Part shown: positions 52,282 to 61,500 of the stretch, in pieces
Layout: every line of letters starts with the position of its first letter
How positions within the stretch are numbered: the stretch's first letter is position 1
Assembly: GCF_000163895.2 (NCBI RefSeq)
Contig: NC_016630.1
Location: 62,001-126,000 of the forward strand
Source: Filifactor alocis ATCC 35896
GTDB taxonomy: Bacteria; Bacillota; Clostridia; Peptostreptococcales; Filifactoraceae
Length of the DNA: 64,000 nucleotides
Direction of reading: 5' to 3'
Program-made: the position numbers and the translations under genes
Notes under the pieces: generated by a model
Database searches by the model: none
What the model saw: the letters and a program-made list of their open reading frames with translations, nothing else
What the model was told of the DNA's origin: nothing

Positions 52282-54693
52282 TTATTTAATTACCATATTT
52301 AATATTTTTCCCGGAACATAAATAGTTTTTATGACTTTTTTATCTCCGATAAAGTTTTTGATATTTTCTTCTGTTTCTACAATTTTGAGAAGTTCTTCTT
52401 GAGTAATATCTTTTGAAACGGTTACTTTACCACGAATTTTACCGTTGATTTGAATAGGAATTTCAACAACAGTATCTATCGTTTTGGATTCATCCCATGT
52501 TGGCCAATCGGTATGGTCCATATCTTTTTCAAATTGTTGCAGTTCCCAAATTTCGCAACAAATATGAGGTGCAATCGGATAAAGTAATGTGATAAAATCT
52601 TGAAGTTCTTTTCTTGTGATAAATTCATCATCATAGAATTGGTTAACGGCTGTCATCATAGCAGCGATTGCCGTATTGAATTTTACGTTTTCGAAGTCTT
52701 CAGAAACTTTTTTGATTGTTTTGTGCATTAATGAAATATGTTTTTTGTCATATTCATTTTGTTCAGTTACCATTTCCTGTAGTTTCCATACACGTTCCAA
52801 GAATCTTTTACATCCTTTTACACTGCTGTCAGACCAAACGGCAGGGCGTTCATAATCCCCGATAAACATAATGTAAGTTCTCAATGTATCGGCGCCGTAG
52901 TTATCGATAATTTCGTTCGGATTGATAACATTACCACGAGATTTGGACATTTTTTCACCGTCAGGACCTAAAATTAAACCTTGAGCGGTACGCTTTTTGT
53001 ATGGTTCCGGATAGGATACTGCATCGATATCATGTAGGAATTGATGCCAGAATCTGGAATAGATAAGATGGCGACTCACATGTTCCATACCACCGTTATA
53101 CCAGTCTACAGGTCCCCAATAATCCAAGGCTTCTTGGGATGCAAGTGCATCATTGTTGTGAGGATCCATATATCTTAGGAAGTACCAAGAGGAACCTGCC
53201 CATTGTGGCATGGTATCCGTTTCACGTTTAGCAGGTTTTCCGCAAACTGGACAGGTTACCTTTACCCAGTCTTCGATATTTGCAAGTGGAGATTCACCAG
53301 TGTTGGTAGGTCGATATTCTTCAACATCGGGAAGAGTGACAGGTAACTGTTCTTCCGGAACAGGAACCATTCCACAGTGTTCACAATGAATAATAGGAAT
53401 CGGTTCTCCCCAATATCTTTGACGATTGAACGCCCAGTTTTTCATTTTGTAGTTTGTTTTTGCTTCACCTAATTTATTTTCCTCAATATGACGGATGATT
53501 GCCGGAATCGCTTCTTCTACAGTCAAGCCGTCGAATTTGTCAGAATTTACAAGGATGTCTTGTGGTGAAGTTTTGTATACTTCATTTTGAACATCTCCGC
53601 CTTTTACGACTTCTACGATTGGAATATTGAATTTCTTTGCAAATTCCCAGTCTCTGCTGTCATGAGCAGGCACAGCCATAATTGCGCCGGTTCCGTATCC
53701 CATCATTACATAGTCGGAAATCCAAATAGGAATTTCTTTTTTTGTTAGAGGGTTGATTACGGTCAATCCTTTGATTTCAACTCCTGTTTTATCTTTTGCA
53801 AGTTGAACTCTTTCGAATTCGGTTTTTCTGGTAGCTTGTTCTTGATAATCTTTGATTTCATCCAAGTTTTGCAGCTTAGCTTCATATTTTTTGAGATAAG
53901 GATGTTCAGGAGCCATAACCATAAAGGTAACACCGAATATGGTATCCGGCCGAGTTGTGTAAATTCTTAAGAAATCTTCTGTACCCGAGATAGGGAAGTT
54001 GACTTCTGCACCATTGCTTCTCCCAATCCAATTTTCTTGTTCTAATTTGATTCGAGGTAAGAAGTCTAACTCTTCCAATCCATCTAATAATTTGTCTGCA
54101 TATTCTCTGATTTTTAGAAACCAAACATCTTTTTCCATCTGAACAACATCATGTCCGCAACGATCACAAACACCGTTTTGAGATTCTTCATTTGCCAAAA
54201 CCACCTTACAATTGTTACAGAAATTTACATAAGTGGTGTCTTTGTATGCAAGCTTGTGTTTGAACATTTGTAAAAAAATCCATTGTGTCCATTTGTAATA
54301 GTTTGGGTCGGTTGTATCAATAGTTCGTTCCCAATCAAAAGAATAACCTGCGGACTTTAATTGATCGGTAAATACTTCAATATTACGATCAGTAACAGTT
54401 CGCGGATGTTCTCCGGTCTGCATAGCATAGTTTTCTGTCGGAAGTCCGAATGCATCCCAACCGATAGGGAACAACACATTATATCCTTCCAGTCTTCTTT
54501 TTCTGGAAATTACTTCAAGAGAAGTATAGGCTCTGATATGTCCGACATGAAGTCCTGCACCTGATGGATATGGAAACTCAATCAAGTTAAAATATTTCTT
54601 TTTATTGTGGTCGATTTCAGAGCGGAATGTGTGGTTCTTTTCCCAATGGGATTGCCATTTTTTTTCAATTTGATTTGGATTGTATTCTCTCAT
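52282..54693 (-). CDS. leuS: Leucine--tRNA ligase
   Basis: An 803-residue class I synthetase of bacterial length. HIGH is present as PSGAGLHVGHIRAYT near residues 38-52 and KMSKS as GEKMSKSRGN near 575. The CP1 editing domain includes TTRPDTIFGVTF and MAVPAHDSRDWEF. Zinc-binding Cys pairs occur in FCNNCKVVLA and GVCDRCGHD, and again in the VTCPVCGKP insert. The ATG follows SD AAAGGAG. Transcription is governed by the Leu T-box leader upstream. Confidence 0.97.
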   Translation of the reverse strand: MREYNPNQIEKKWQSHWEKNHTFRSEIDHNKKKYFNLIEFPYPSGAGLHVGHIRAYTSLEVISRKRRLEGYNVLFPIGWDAFGLPTENYAMQTGEHPRTVTDRNIEVFTDQLKSAGYSFDWERTIDTTDPNYYKWTQWIFLQMFKHKLAYKDTTYVNFCNNCKVVLANEESQNGVCDRCGHDVVQMEKDVWFLKIREYADKLLDGLEELDFLPRIKLEQENWIGRSNGAEVNFPISGTEDFLRIYTTRPDTIFGVTFMVMAPEHPYLKKYEAKLQNLDEIKDYQEQATRKTEFERVQLAKDKTGVEIKGLTVINPLTKKEIPIWISDYVMMGYGTGAIMAVPAHDSRDWEFAKKFNIPIVEVVKGGDVQNEVYKTSPQDILVNSDKFDGLTVEEAIPAIIRHIEENKLGEAKTNYKMKNWAFNRQRYWGEPIPIIHCEHCGMVPVPEEQLPVTLPDVEEYRPTNTGESPLANIEDWVKVTCPVCGKPAKRETDTMPQWAGSSWYFLRYMDPHNNDALASQEALDYWGPVDWYNGGMEHVSRHLIYSRFWHQFLHDIDAVSYPEPYKKRTAQGLILGPDGEKMSKSRGNVINPNEIIDNYGADTLRTYIMFIGDYERPAVWSDSSVKGCKRFLERVWKLQEMVTEQNEYDKKHISLMHKTIKKVSEDFENVKFNTAIAAMMTAVNQFYDDEFITRKELQDFITLLYPIAPHICCEIWELQQFEKDMDHTDWPTWDESKTIDTVVEIPIQINGKIRGKVTVSKDITQEELLKIVETEENIKNFIGDKKVIKTIYVPGKILNMVIK

Positions 54694-54835
54694 AAACTCA
54701 CTCCTTTAGATAATTTAAATAGCTTATTTTACAATATTTAACAGAGAATCATGAGTTCTATAAAAATTATGTTCTTCAAGAGATGGTATCAATAGAAATC
54801 TTACATTTTTCAGAAACAACTCTTTTAATGCAATA

Positions 54836-55065
54836 AAAAAATCTTCCTCTCTAAACGATAGAGACGAAGATTCGCGGTACCACTCTAATTGATAAAAAAT
54901 TGATTTTTTATCCTCTTGAAGGATTTAACGCATTCCTTACGTCTGATTTTTCAGAAACTCCAAGACAAGTTCAAAAAGTTGATTTTATCGTTTTTCAGCA
55001 AGCAACGACTCTCTGTAAAAATTTTCTTTTTTACTACTTCTTTTCTTCGTTAAATATTTTATAAT
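54836..55065 (-). promoter_or_regulatory. T-box riboswitch (tRNA-Leu sensing) upstream of leuS
   Basis: The minus strand holds AGAGTGGTACCGCG (T-box GGTACCGCG at plus 54874-54882) and then a terminator: AATCTTC.TCTCTA (plus 54859-54872) with TAGAGAGGAAGATT (plus 54840-54853) and seven T. Stem I lies upstream with CTTGGAGTTTCTG and AGACGTAAGG elements. The specifier codon cannot be fixed by eye. Uncharged tRNA-Leu should prevent termination. Confidence 0.88.
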
Positions 55066-55071
55066 GTAGTT

Positions 55072-55100
55072 ATATTATCAAAAAATATGAGATAACGCAA
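55072..55100 (-). promoter_or_regulatory. Promoter candidate of the leuS T-box transcript
   Basis: On the minus strand TTGCGT (plus 55095-55100), 17-nt spacer, TAATAT (plus 55072-55077); start point near 55065, just before the T-box stem I. Confidence 0.5.
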
Positions 55101-55542
55101 CCACCAAACAAAATATTTCACAAATTATCAAAAAATATTTGACAAATGAAAATATGCGTATTATACTGTAAAAAATTAAAAAAACATATGTGCTAAAAGT
55201 CGTTTTTTTGTTATTTTTTTATAATAAAAGAACGGAAATTTAGTTTCGTGATTTCAAAAAAAGACAGCATTAACCTAATTTTTGAATAAATTTTTAAGGG
55301 TTTGCAAAATTTTTTTGCCCTTTTTCAGATTTTGCAAAATTATGAAAATGCTACAGATATCCTGATATTTCAATCTAAAATGTGTTTTTGCAACAGTTTT
55401 GAGAATTGTTTTGATGGAGTACATATCATAAAATAATTCAGTTTTATGATAATATGATAAAAGGAAATAATTTGGATTTGTGTATGTTCACAGTAGAATA
55501 CACAATACTTGTTATTGAAAAAACATTCACAGGAGGCAAATT
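55101..55542. other. Very AT-rich divergent gap before arcC
   Basis: No ORF with SD is seen. TATGAT at 55452-55457 is a possible -10 for arcC without a clear -35. GTGTATG...ATACAC near 55480-55503 forms a small imperfect inverted repeat that could be an operator. Confidence 0.3.
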
Positions 55543-56475
55543 ATGAAAAGAATTGTAGTGGCACTTGGTGGAAACGCATTAGGAAACAGTCCTGAAGAAC
55601 AAATGCAGAAAGTAAAACATACTGCAAAACCTATTGTTGATTTGATTGCTGAGGGAAATGAAGTGATTGTTGCACATGGAAACGGCCCTCAAGTAGGTAT
55701 GATAAACCTTGCGATGGATACGGCATCTAACAGTGAAGCAAAAACTGCAAAAATGCCGTTTCCGGAATGTGGAGCGATGAGTCAAGGATATATTGGATAT
55801 CATCTTCAAAATGCAATTCGTGAAGAGTTAATTAACAGAGGAATGAATAAACCTGTTGCAACTATCATCACTCAAGTTATTGTTGATAAAAATGATGCAG
55901 CTTTTGAAAATCCTACAAAACCGATTGGTGCTTTCTATACCAAAGAAGAAGCGGAAAAAATGTCGAGTGAAAGAGGAGAAACTTTCAAAGAAGATGCCGG
56001 ACGTGGATACAGAAGAGTTGTACCATCTCCACTTCCAATTGATATTGCAGAAAAAGAGACAATACAAGCCTTGATAGATGCAAATCAAGTAGTGATTACA
56101 GTAGGTGGAGGGGGAATCCCTGTCTATGAGGATGGAAATAAGTTAGTAGGTGTTCCGGCTGTAATTGATAAAGACTTTGCATCTTCCAAGTTGGCAGAAA
56201 TTGTGGATGCAGATTATTTAATCATTCTGACAGCAGTAGAGAAGGTAGCAGTGAATTTCGGGAAAGAAAATGAAGAGTGGCTATCTGAATTGAGTATGAG
56301 TCAAGCGGAACAGTATATCAAAGAAGGACATTTCGCGGCAGGCTCTATGCTTCCGAAAGTAAAGGCTGCAATGGCTTTTGCTCAATCCAAAGAAGGAAGA
56401 AAAGCATTGATTACTTCGTTAGAAAAAGCTGCGGATGGAATCCAAGGAAAAACAGGAACAATTATTGTAAAATAG
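55543..56475 (+). CDS. arcC: Carbamate kinase
   Basis: A 310-residue enzyme that makes ATP from carbamoyl phosphate and ADP, the last step of arginine or other ureido-compound fermentation. Signatures include VVALGGNALG (residues 4-13), VAHGNGPQVGMI near 44-55, GYIGYHLQNA, the PSPLPIDI block near 164 and the late AAGSMLPKVKAA that closes over the active site. SD AGGAGG. Arginine deiminase and ornithine transcarbamoylase are not adjacent, so it is a stand-alone arcC here. Confidence 0.95.
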   Translation: MKRIVVALGGNALGNSPEEQMQKVKHTAKPIVDLIAEGNEVIVAHGNGPQVGMINLAMDTASNSEAKTAKMPFPECGAMSQGYIGYHLQNAIREELINRGMNKPVATIITQVIVDKNDAAFENPTKPIGAFYTKEEAEKMSSERGETFKEDAGRGYRRVVPSPLPIDIAEKETIQALIDANQVVITVGGGGIPVYEDGNKLVGVPAVIDKDFASSKLAEIVDADYLIILTAVEKVAVNFGKENEEWLSELSMSQAEQYIKEGHFAAGSMLPKVKAAMAFAQSKEGRKALITSLEKAADGIQGKTGTIIVK

Positions 56476-56509
56476 CATAGTAAGATTACTATATTTTTGA
56501 AAAGAGTAG

Positions 56510-56537
56510 GTGATAAAGATCATCCTACTCTTTTTTT
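56510..56537 (+). terminator. Terminator of arcC
   Basis: AAAGAGTAGG pairs with CCTACTCTTT around TGATAAAGATCA, followed by a T-run. Confidence 0.9.
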
Positions 56538-57232
56538 GTATAGAAAGGTTTGAATGTAATAGGAAAGTTTGAACTGTTTCTGTTTGGATTTGGTTTTGGT
56601 TTTGGTTTTGGTTTATTAAAGAAGGGGATTGTTATGTGTAAAAATCATTATTAGTATGCTTAAGATAGAAAATTTTTATTTTTGATGTCGAATGAAATAT
56701 TAAAATTGCATCAGTAGAAAAGAGGGTAGATAGGTAAGTCTAAAAGTATTTGTTAGGAATGTAATATGAGTCTTGATAATCAAGACAGGAAAAAGAAGCT
56801 TCACAATGTAAAGAAAGCAGCTCTTAATACTAAAACTTGGTAGAATTGTAATAAATTCAGATTAAAAATATCCCAGCAACTTCTTTCTTATCAAAGTTAT
56901 GATAATAGTGTGTAATTGCTTATCCAAAATTAGAACTTGAACTATGAATTACAATTTGAATCAGTGATGATGTTAGGGACTTAAATACACATCGGTATAA
57001 ATTGAAAACCTATAATCGAGTTATAGCAGACATTCTATAAGTGTCACATATGCCTGACAACGAGAGAAAAGTTTTACAAAAATATAGTTTTTGCAGTTGA
57101 CATTATCATTTAATTGGCATATAATAATAAATTTTATCGTTTGACAATGTATGTATATTATGATATATTGATAGCGGATATATATAAAGAAATTGGATTC
57201 AAATAACTTGGATTGTAAGGAAGGTGGTAAAT
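56538..57232. other. 695-nt non-coding or decayed region
   Basis: Only short frames are present, such as 25 codons from the ATG at 56766 (MSLDNQDRKKK...). Stops are dense in all frames and SDs are lacking. The hexamer tract at 56589-56614 lies inside. It may hold a decayed gene or an untested small RNA. The veg SD is at its end. Confidence 0.3.
56589..56614 (+). repeat. TTTTGG hexanucleotide tract
   Basis: About four tandem copies of TTTTGG occur in an otherwise non-coding stretch. This is a simple-sequence tract able to slip in length. Confidence 0.7.
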
Positions 57233-57505
57233 GTGGTGAACAATCATACACTGGACGAAATTAAGCGTGGATTAGAAAAATATTTAGGTAGAGACGTTGT
57301 GGTTAGAGCAAATCGTGGAAGAAAAAAATTCGTAAAAAAAGAAGGCGTCTTGGAGTGTACTTATCCCAATGTTTTTGTTGTTTCTTATGAAGGAAATGAT
57401 AACCACGTAACAAGAGTTTCTTATAGTTATGCTGATATATTGACATCTACAGTGCAATTGACTTTGATGCGACACGAAGATTCTGAAAAACAAAAATATG
57501 CATAA
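57233..57505 (+). CDS. veg: Veg family protein
   Basis: A protein of about 90 residues conserved in Firmicutes; in Bacillus, Veg affects biofilm formation and early outgrowth. The core GRDVVVRANRGRKKFVKKEGVLE, YPNVFVVSY and a final SYSYADILTSTVQLTL are diagnostic (quoted in parts of the protein at about residues 18-85). The frame begins at a GTG at 57224, but the SD AAGGAAGGTGG at 57217-57226 suits the GTG at 57233 or 57236. It precedes ispE, a common arrangement. Confidence 0.92.
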   Translation: MVNNHTLDEIKRGLEKYLGRDVVVRANRGRKKFVKKEGVLECTYPNVFVVSYEGNDNHVTRVSYSYADILTSTVQLTLMRHEDSEKQKYA

Positions 57506-57653
57506 TATAAAATGGAATGAAAGTAGACTATTTTGTTTGAAGTAGTGTTACTTTCATTTTTTACATAAAATTTAGTTTGTGTTATTTCGCAGAAATTAGT
57601 ATAATGAGGATAATGTGACTAATAATGATTAGTGAGATGAGGAGAGCAAGCAA

Positions 57654-58529
57654 GTGAAACAGTTGAGTCTCGATGTTTGTGGGAAAATAAATCTTTCGTT
57701 GGATGTGACGGGAAAAAGAGACGACGGATACCATTTTGTATCTATGATTATGCAAACGGTCAGTTTAAAAGATTCGTTATGTATTAAGAAGAGAGAAGAT
57801 GATTTCTTTTTTTTAAATATAGGAAATTCGTCTATTCCATCCGGAGAAGATAATATCATTTATAAGGCTGTTTCATTGTACCATCAAATGACACGGACAG
57901 GATTGGGATATGAGATTACATTGGACAAGAAGATTCCCGTTGAAGCAGGAATGGCGGGCGGAAGCGCGGATGCTGCAGGGGTTTTATATGCACTTAATGA
58001 AATGAATCATTGCAAATTATCTCGTGAAGAATTACTGAAACTTTCTGTGCGATTGGGTGCGGATGTTCCATATATGTTGCTTGGAGGAACTTATTTGGCA
58101 ACCGGAATCGGAGAACATCTTCAAAAACTGCCTGATGTATCTTATCATATACTGGTTGTGAAACCGAATAAAGGAGTCAGTACGAAGTCAGTTTACCAAA
58201 ATTTAGACATAAATCACTTAAAAAACAGACCGAATAATGATAAAATGATAGAATGTATTCATTCTAAGAAATATGATGAAATCTATCCGTTTATGGGAAA
58301 TGTTTTGTATGAATCTGCCAAAAAGTTTGTACCTGAGATGGAACGGATTATTTTTGATATGGAATCTAAGTTTTCATGTTCCAAAGCGATGATGACCGGG
58401 AGCGGTTCCACTGTTTATGGGATATTTGAAAATTTGGAAGATAGAAGCAGGGCGAATAAATATTTTTTAGAACATTACACTGAAGTATATGAGGTAGAAA
58501 CAACAAATTATTCCATCTCTATTAGATAG
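57654..58529 (+). CDS. ispE: 4-diphosphocytidyl-2-C-methyl-D-erythritol kinase
   Basis: A 291-residue GHMP kinase of the MEP pathway for isoprenoid precursors. The N-terminus CGKINLSLDVTGKRDDGYH and the ATP-loop PVEAGMAGGSADAAG (residues about 94-108) are typical, as is the late MTGSGSTVYGIF. The start is GTG at 57654 with SD GGAG. It is followed 20 nt later by ddl, so peptidoglycan and undecaprenyl precursor supply are encoded together. Confidence 0.95.
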   Translation: MKQLSLDVCGKINLSLDVTGKRDDGYHFVSMIMQTVSLKDSLCIKKREDDFFFLNIGNSSIPSGEDNIIYKAVSLYHQMTRTGLGYEITLDKKIPVEAGMAGGSADAAGVLYALNEMNHCKLSREELLKLSVRLGADVPYMLLGGTYLATGIGEHLQKLPDVSYHILVVKPNKGVSTKSVYQNLDINHLKNRPNNDKMIECIHSKKYDEIYPFMGNVLYESAKKFVPEMERIIFDMESKFSCSKAMMTGSGSTVYGIFENLEDRSRANKYFLEHYTEVYEVETTNYSISIR

Positions 58530-58549
58530 ACAAAGGAGTTTGATAGACA

Positions 58550-59611
58550 ATGGTTAAACAAAATATTGCGATTTTGTTTGGAGGAAAGTCGGAGGAGCAT
58601 GAGGTTTCCTGCAGATCTGCAAAGTATATCTTTGAGAATGTGGACAGGGACAAATATCGTCCGTTTTTGATTGGTATTGATAAATTAGGGAACTATTATT
58701 ATATGAAGGAGTGTAACATAGAACATTTAATTGATTGCACATGGACAGATTTTATTGAAACAAATGAAGTTTGTTTTTCAAAAGGGGACGAACGATTCAC
58801 TTTGCAGTTGCAAGGTGAAAAAATTGTATTTGATGTGGTATTTCCTGCGTTGCATGGACCTAACGGAGAAGACGGAAAATTACAAGGTTTAATGGAATTT
58901 GTAAATATTCCGTATGTTGGATGCAATTCGATCTCTTCGGCAATTTGTATGGATAAGGAGATTACGAAACGCTTAGTTGGAATAGAGGGTGTTCGGCAGG
59001 TGCCGTATGTGATATTGTATGAAGGGGTTGTCGCAGAAGAAAAACTTCTGGAAATGGAGGAAATTGGATATCCTTTGTTTGTGAAACCGGCCAATATGGG
59101 GTCAAGTGTAGGTGTTTCCAAGGCTGAAAACCAACAGGAACTGTTGCAGGCAATTCGGGTAGCAAGCAAATATGATGATAAGGTTATTGTAGAAAAGGGA
59201 ATTGATGCATTGGAACTGGAAATAGCCGCGTTAGGTGACGGAAAAGATGCATATTTCTCTACGGTGGGTTGTATTAAACCGAGGGATATATTTTATGACT
59301 ATGACTCTAAGTATTTGACAAATGATGCTGATTTTTATATTCCGGCACCGATTTCGTTTGAAAAAGAAACAGAACTAAGAGAAATGGCACGCAAGGCATA
59401 TACGGCGATGCTGTGTGAGGGACTTTCCAGAATTGATTTCTTTATGGATAAAGAAACACAAGAGATTTATTTTAATGAAATCAATACGATGCCGGGCTTT
59501 ACAGCCATTAGCCTGTATCCTCAATTGATGGATTATGATGGAGTAGGGGCAAAAGAGTTGATTGGAAGATTGATTGATTATGCATGGAGAAGATACGAAA
59601 AAAATAAGTAA
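58550..59611 (+). CDS. ddl: D-alanine--D-alanine ligase
   Basis: A 353-residue ATP-grasp ligase making the D-Ala-D-Ala dipeptide of peptidoglycan. Features are ILFGGKSEEHEVSCRSA near residue 8, FPALHGPNGEDGKLQG near 100, PLFVKPANMGSSVGVSK near 179 and the metal-binding FNEINTMPGFTAISLYP near 307. The MPGFT version of the omega-end motif is usual for D-Ala-D-Ala enzymes; I see no sign of D-lactate specificity, but one residue would decide. SD AAGGAG. DUF1934 follows 19 nt later. Confidence 0.96.
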   Translation: MVKQNIAILFGGKSEEHEVSCRSAKYIFENVDRDKYRPFLIGIDKLGNYYYMKECNIEHLIDCTWTDFIETNEVCFSKGDERFTLQLQGEKIVFDVVFPALHGPNGEDGKLQGLMEFVNIPYVGCNSISSAICMDKEITKRLVGIEGVRQVPYVILYEGVVAEEKLLEMEEIGYPLFVKPANMGSSVGVSKAENQQELLQAIRVASKYDDKVIVEKGIDALELEIAALGDGKDAYFSTVGCIKPRDIFYDYDSKYLTNDADFYIPAPISFEKETELREMARKAYTAMLCEGLSRIDFFMDKETQEIYFNEINTMPGFTAISLYPQLMDYDGVGAKELIGRLIDYAWRRYEKNK

Positions 59612-59630
59612 GGGAAGAAGGAAGTTATAC

Positions 59631-60062
59631 TTGCAAGATGCATTGATTAAAATAAAAACAACACAATTTCTCTCAAATCAGAAGGAACCGGAAGTAATGG
59701 AATTTGTAACACAAGGAAAAGCGGTGTGCAAAAAAAATTCTGTTTATTTGGAATACAAAGAGAGTGAATTATCCGGTTTACAAGGGACAACAACAATATT
59801 GAAATTTGTAGATAGCGGAGAAATCAAATTAAAAAGATTTGGAAACCAGACTTCGGATATGGTTTTTGCAAAGGGAAAGCGATTCAAGACAAAGTATAGA
59901 ACAGAATATGGCACAATGTCTATGGAAATTTTAACGAAGGATATTTCTGTTGATATTTTAGAAAATCCATTTGATGTTCGTGCTGTAATACAGTATGATA
60001 TTTCTGTGAAGGATTTTTTTGAAGGAAGAAACGAAATGATAATTCAAGCAAAGAAAATTTGA
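59631..60062 (+). CDS. DUF1934 family beta-barrel protein
   Basis: A 143-residue protein. The frame opens at 59574, inside ddl, but SD GGGAAGAAGGAAG stands 6 nt before the TTG at 59631, giving LQDALIKIKT as the true N-terminus. The alternating pattern with Y-KESELSGLQGTTTILKF, FAKGKRFKTKYRTEYG and YDISVKDFFEGRNEM fits DUF1934, a lipocalin-like fold of unknown role (YwiB relatives). It lies between ddl and tilS in one run of genes. Confidence 0.85.
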   Translation: MQDALIKIKTTQFLSNQKEPEVMEFVTQGKAVCKKNSVYLEYKESELSGLQGTTTILKFVDSGEIKLKRFGNQTSDMVFAKGKRFKTKYRTEYGTMSMEILTKDISVDILENPFDVRAVIQYDISVKDFFEGRNEMIIQAKKI

Positions 60063-60081
60063 TAATGTTTGGTGATGAGAA

Positions 60082-61482
60082 ATGAATTTAAAAAATAAGG
60101 TGCTTGAGACAATAAGACAAAACAACTTGATTCAACCCAAAGAAAAGGTGATTGTTGCTTTTTCCGGAGGCCCGGATTCGGTATGTTTACTTCATTTGTT
60201 ACATGAATTAAAGGCGGAATTGGATATTAAACTGTACGCATTTCATTTGAACCATCAAATCAGAGGTTTAGATGCTCACAGGGATGCATGGTATTGTTTG
60301 AGTCTCTGTGATGAATATGATATTCCGTTTTTTGTAGATTCTACGGATGTTCCCGGCTACGCACAAAATATGAAGATGTCATTGGAAGAAGCTGCTCGTG
60401 ATGTGAGATACAAAAAATTATTTTATCTGAAATCTATTTTGAATGCGGATAAAATAGCGGTTGCACACAATATGGACGATCAGGTGGAAACGGTGCTGAT
60501 GCGGATGATGAGAGGGACAGGATTGTATGGTTTAAAAGGAATGGAACAGCTATTGTCCAACGGAATTATTCGTCCTTTATTATCCGTTCAAAAGAAAGAA
60601 ATTATAGAAGAATTGGAACAAAACGGAATTCATTGGCAAGTAGATACAACAAATCAAGAAGACAACTATACGAGAAACAAGATTCGTTTGAGTATGATTC
60701 TGTTGATGGAGGAGTGTTATCCGACAGCGAAAGAAAATATTTTTAGGATGTCGGCATCGATTCGAGAAGATAGCCAATACATTGAACAAAATGCAATGAG
60801 TTTTTTTGAAGAAAATCATACCTTGATAAATTCCAATACTGTAAAATTGGAGTTGGATGATTTTTTTGATATGGATTTGGCAATTCAGAAAAGAAGTGTT
60901 CGTTATTCTATCAATGTTGTGTTGCATTCTTTGAAGGGGATTGAAACGGTTCATTTGGATAGTGTGATTCAATTGGCAAAACGCTATGGAGATGCTCAAA
61001 TCAATTTGCCTAAGAATTTGACTGTTTATAAAAAACAAAGTGCATTATATTTTTCGACAGAGGAGTTGAAGGAAGATATATTGAGTTTTTTTTATGAATT
61101 AGAACAAAATGAAACAATTGATATTTCAGAAATTTCTACTGAGATTGAAACAAAGGTGCTATTAAAAGACAAGAATTTCATGTTGTCTACAGGAGCCTAT
61201 AAAAAGGCCTTTGACTTTGATAAAGTTTCGGGCAGACTTTTTGTTCGAAGCAGAGAAGCGGGCGATAGAATCAAACCTATGGGGTTGGAAGGAACGAAGA
61301 AGATAAAAAATATTTTTATTGATGCAAAAGTTCCTTTGGCTGAAAGAAATCGCATTCCGATTATATGTGATGAAGCAGGGAATATCTTGTGGGTTGTAGG
61401 TCATTGCATCAGTGAGGAATTCAAAATTGACGAAACAACAAAAAAAGTCATTTTGATTACAGTAAAACAGGAAAATGATTAA
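60082..61482 (+). CDS. tilS: tRNA(Ile)-lysidine synthase
   Basis: A 466-residue N-type ATP pyrophosphatase that converts C34 of tRNA-Ile(CAU) to lysidine, so the tRNA reads AUA. The PP-loop is SGGPDS (residues 28-33). AFHLNHQIRGLDAHRD, AHNMDDQVETVLMRMMRG and IRPLLSV are family signatures. The C-terminal tRNA-binding domain ends with GDRIKPMGLEGTKKIKNIFIDAKVP. Many Firmicutes have hpt between tilS and ftsH; here ftsH follows directly after 18 nt. Confidence 0.95.
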   Translation: MNLKNKVLETIRQNNLIQPKEKVIVAFSGGPDSVCLLHLLHELKAELDIKLYAFHLNHQIRGLDAHRDAWYCLSLCDEYDIPFFVDSTDVPGYAQNMKMSLEEAARDVRYKKLFYLKSILNADKIAVAHNMDDQVETVLMRMMRGTGLYGLKGMEQLLSNGIIRPLLSVQKKEIIEELEQNGIHWQVDTTNQEDNYTRNKIRLSMILLMEECYPTAKENIFRMSASIREDSQYIEQNAMSFFEENHTLINSNTVKLELDDFFDMDLAIQKRSVRYSINVVLHSLKGIETVHLDSVIQLAKRYGDAQINLPKNLTVYKKQSALYFSTEELKEDILSFFYELEQNETIDISEISTEIETKVLLKDKNFMLSTGAYKKAFDFDKVSGRLFVRSREAGDRIKPMGLEGTKKIKNIFIDAKVPLAERNRIPIICDEAGNILWVVGHCISEEFKIDETTKKVILITVKQEND

Positions 61483-61500
61483 GACAGGGAGGATATTGTA

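Noticed and set aside
56766..56843. 25-codon frame after arcC
   Set aside because: It lacks an SD and a known homolog and is too short to support.
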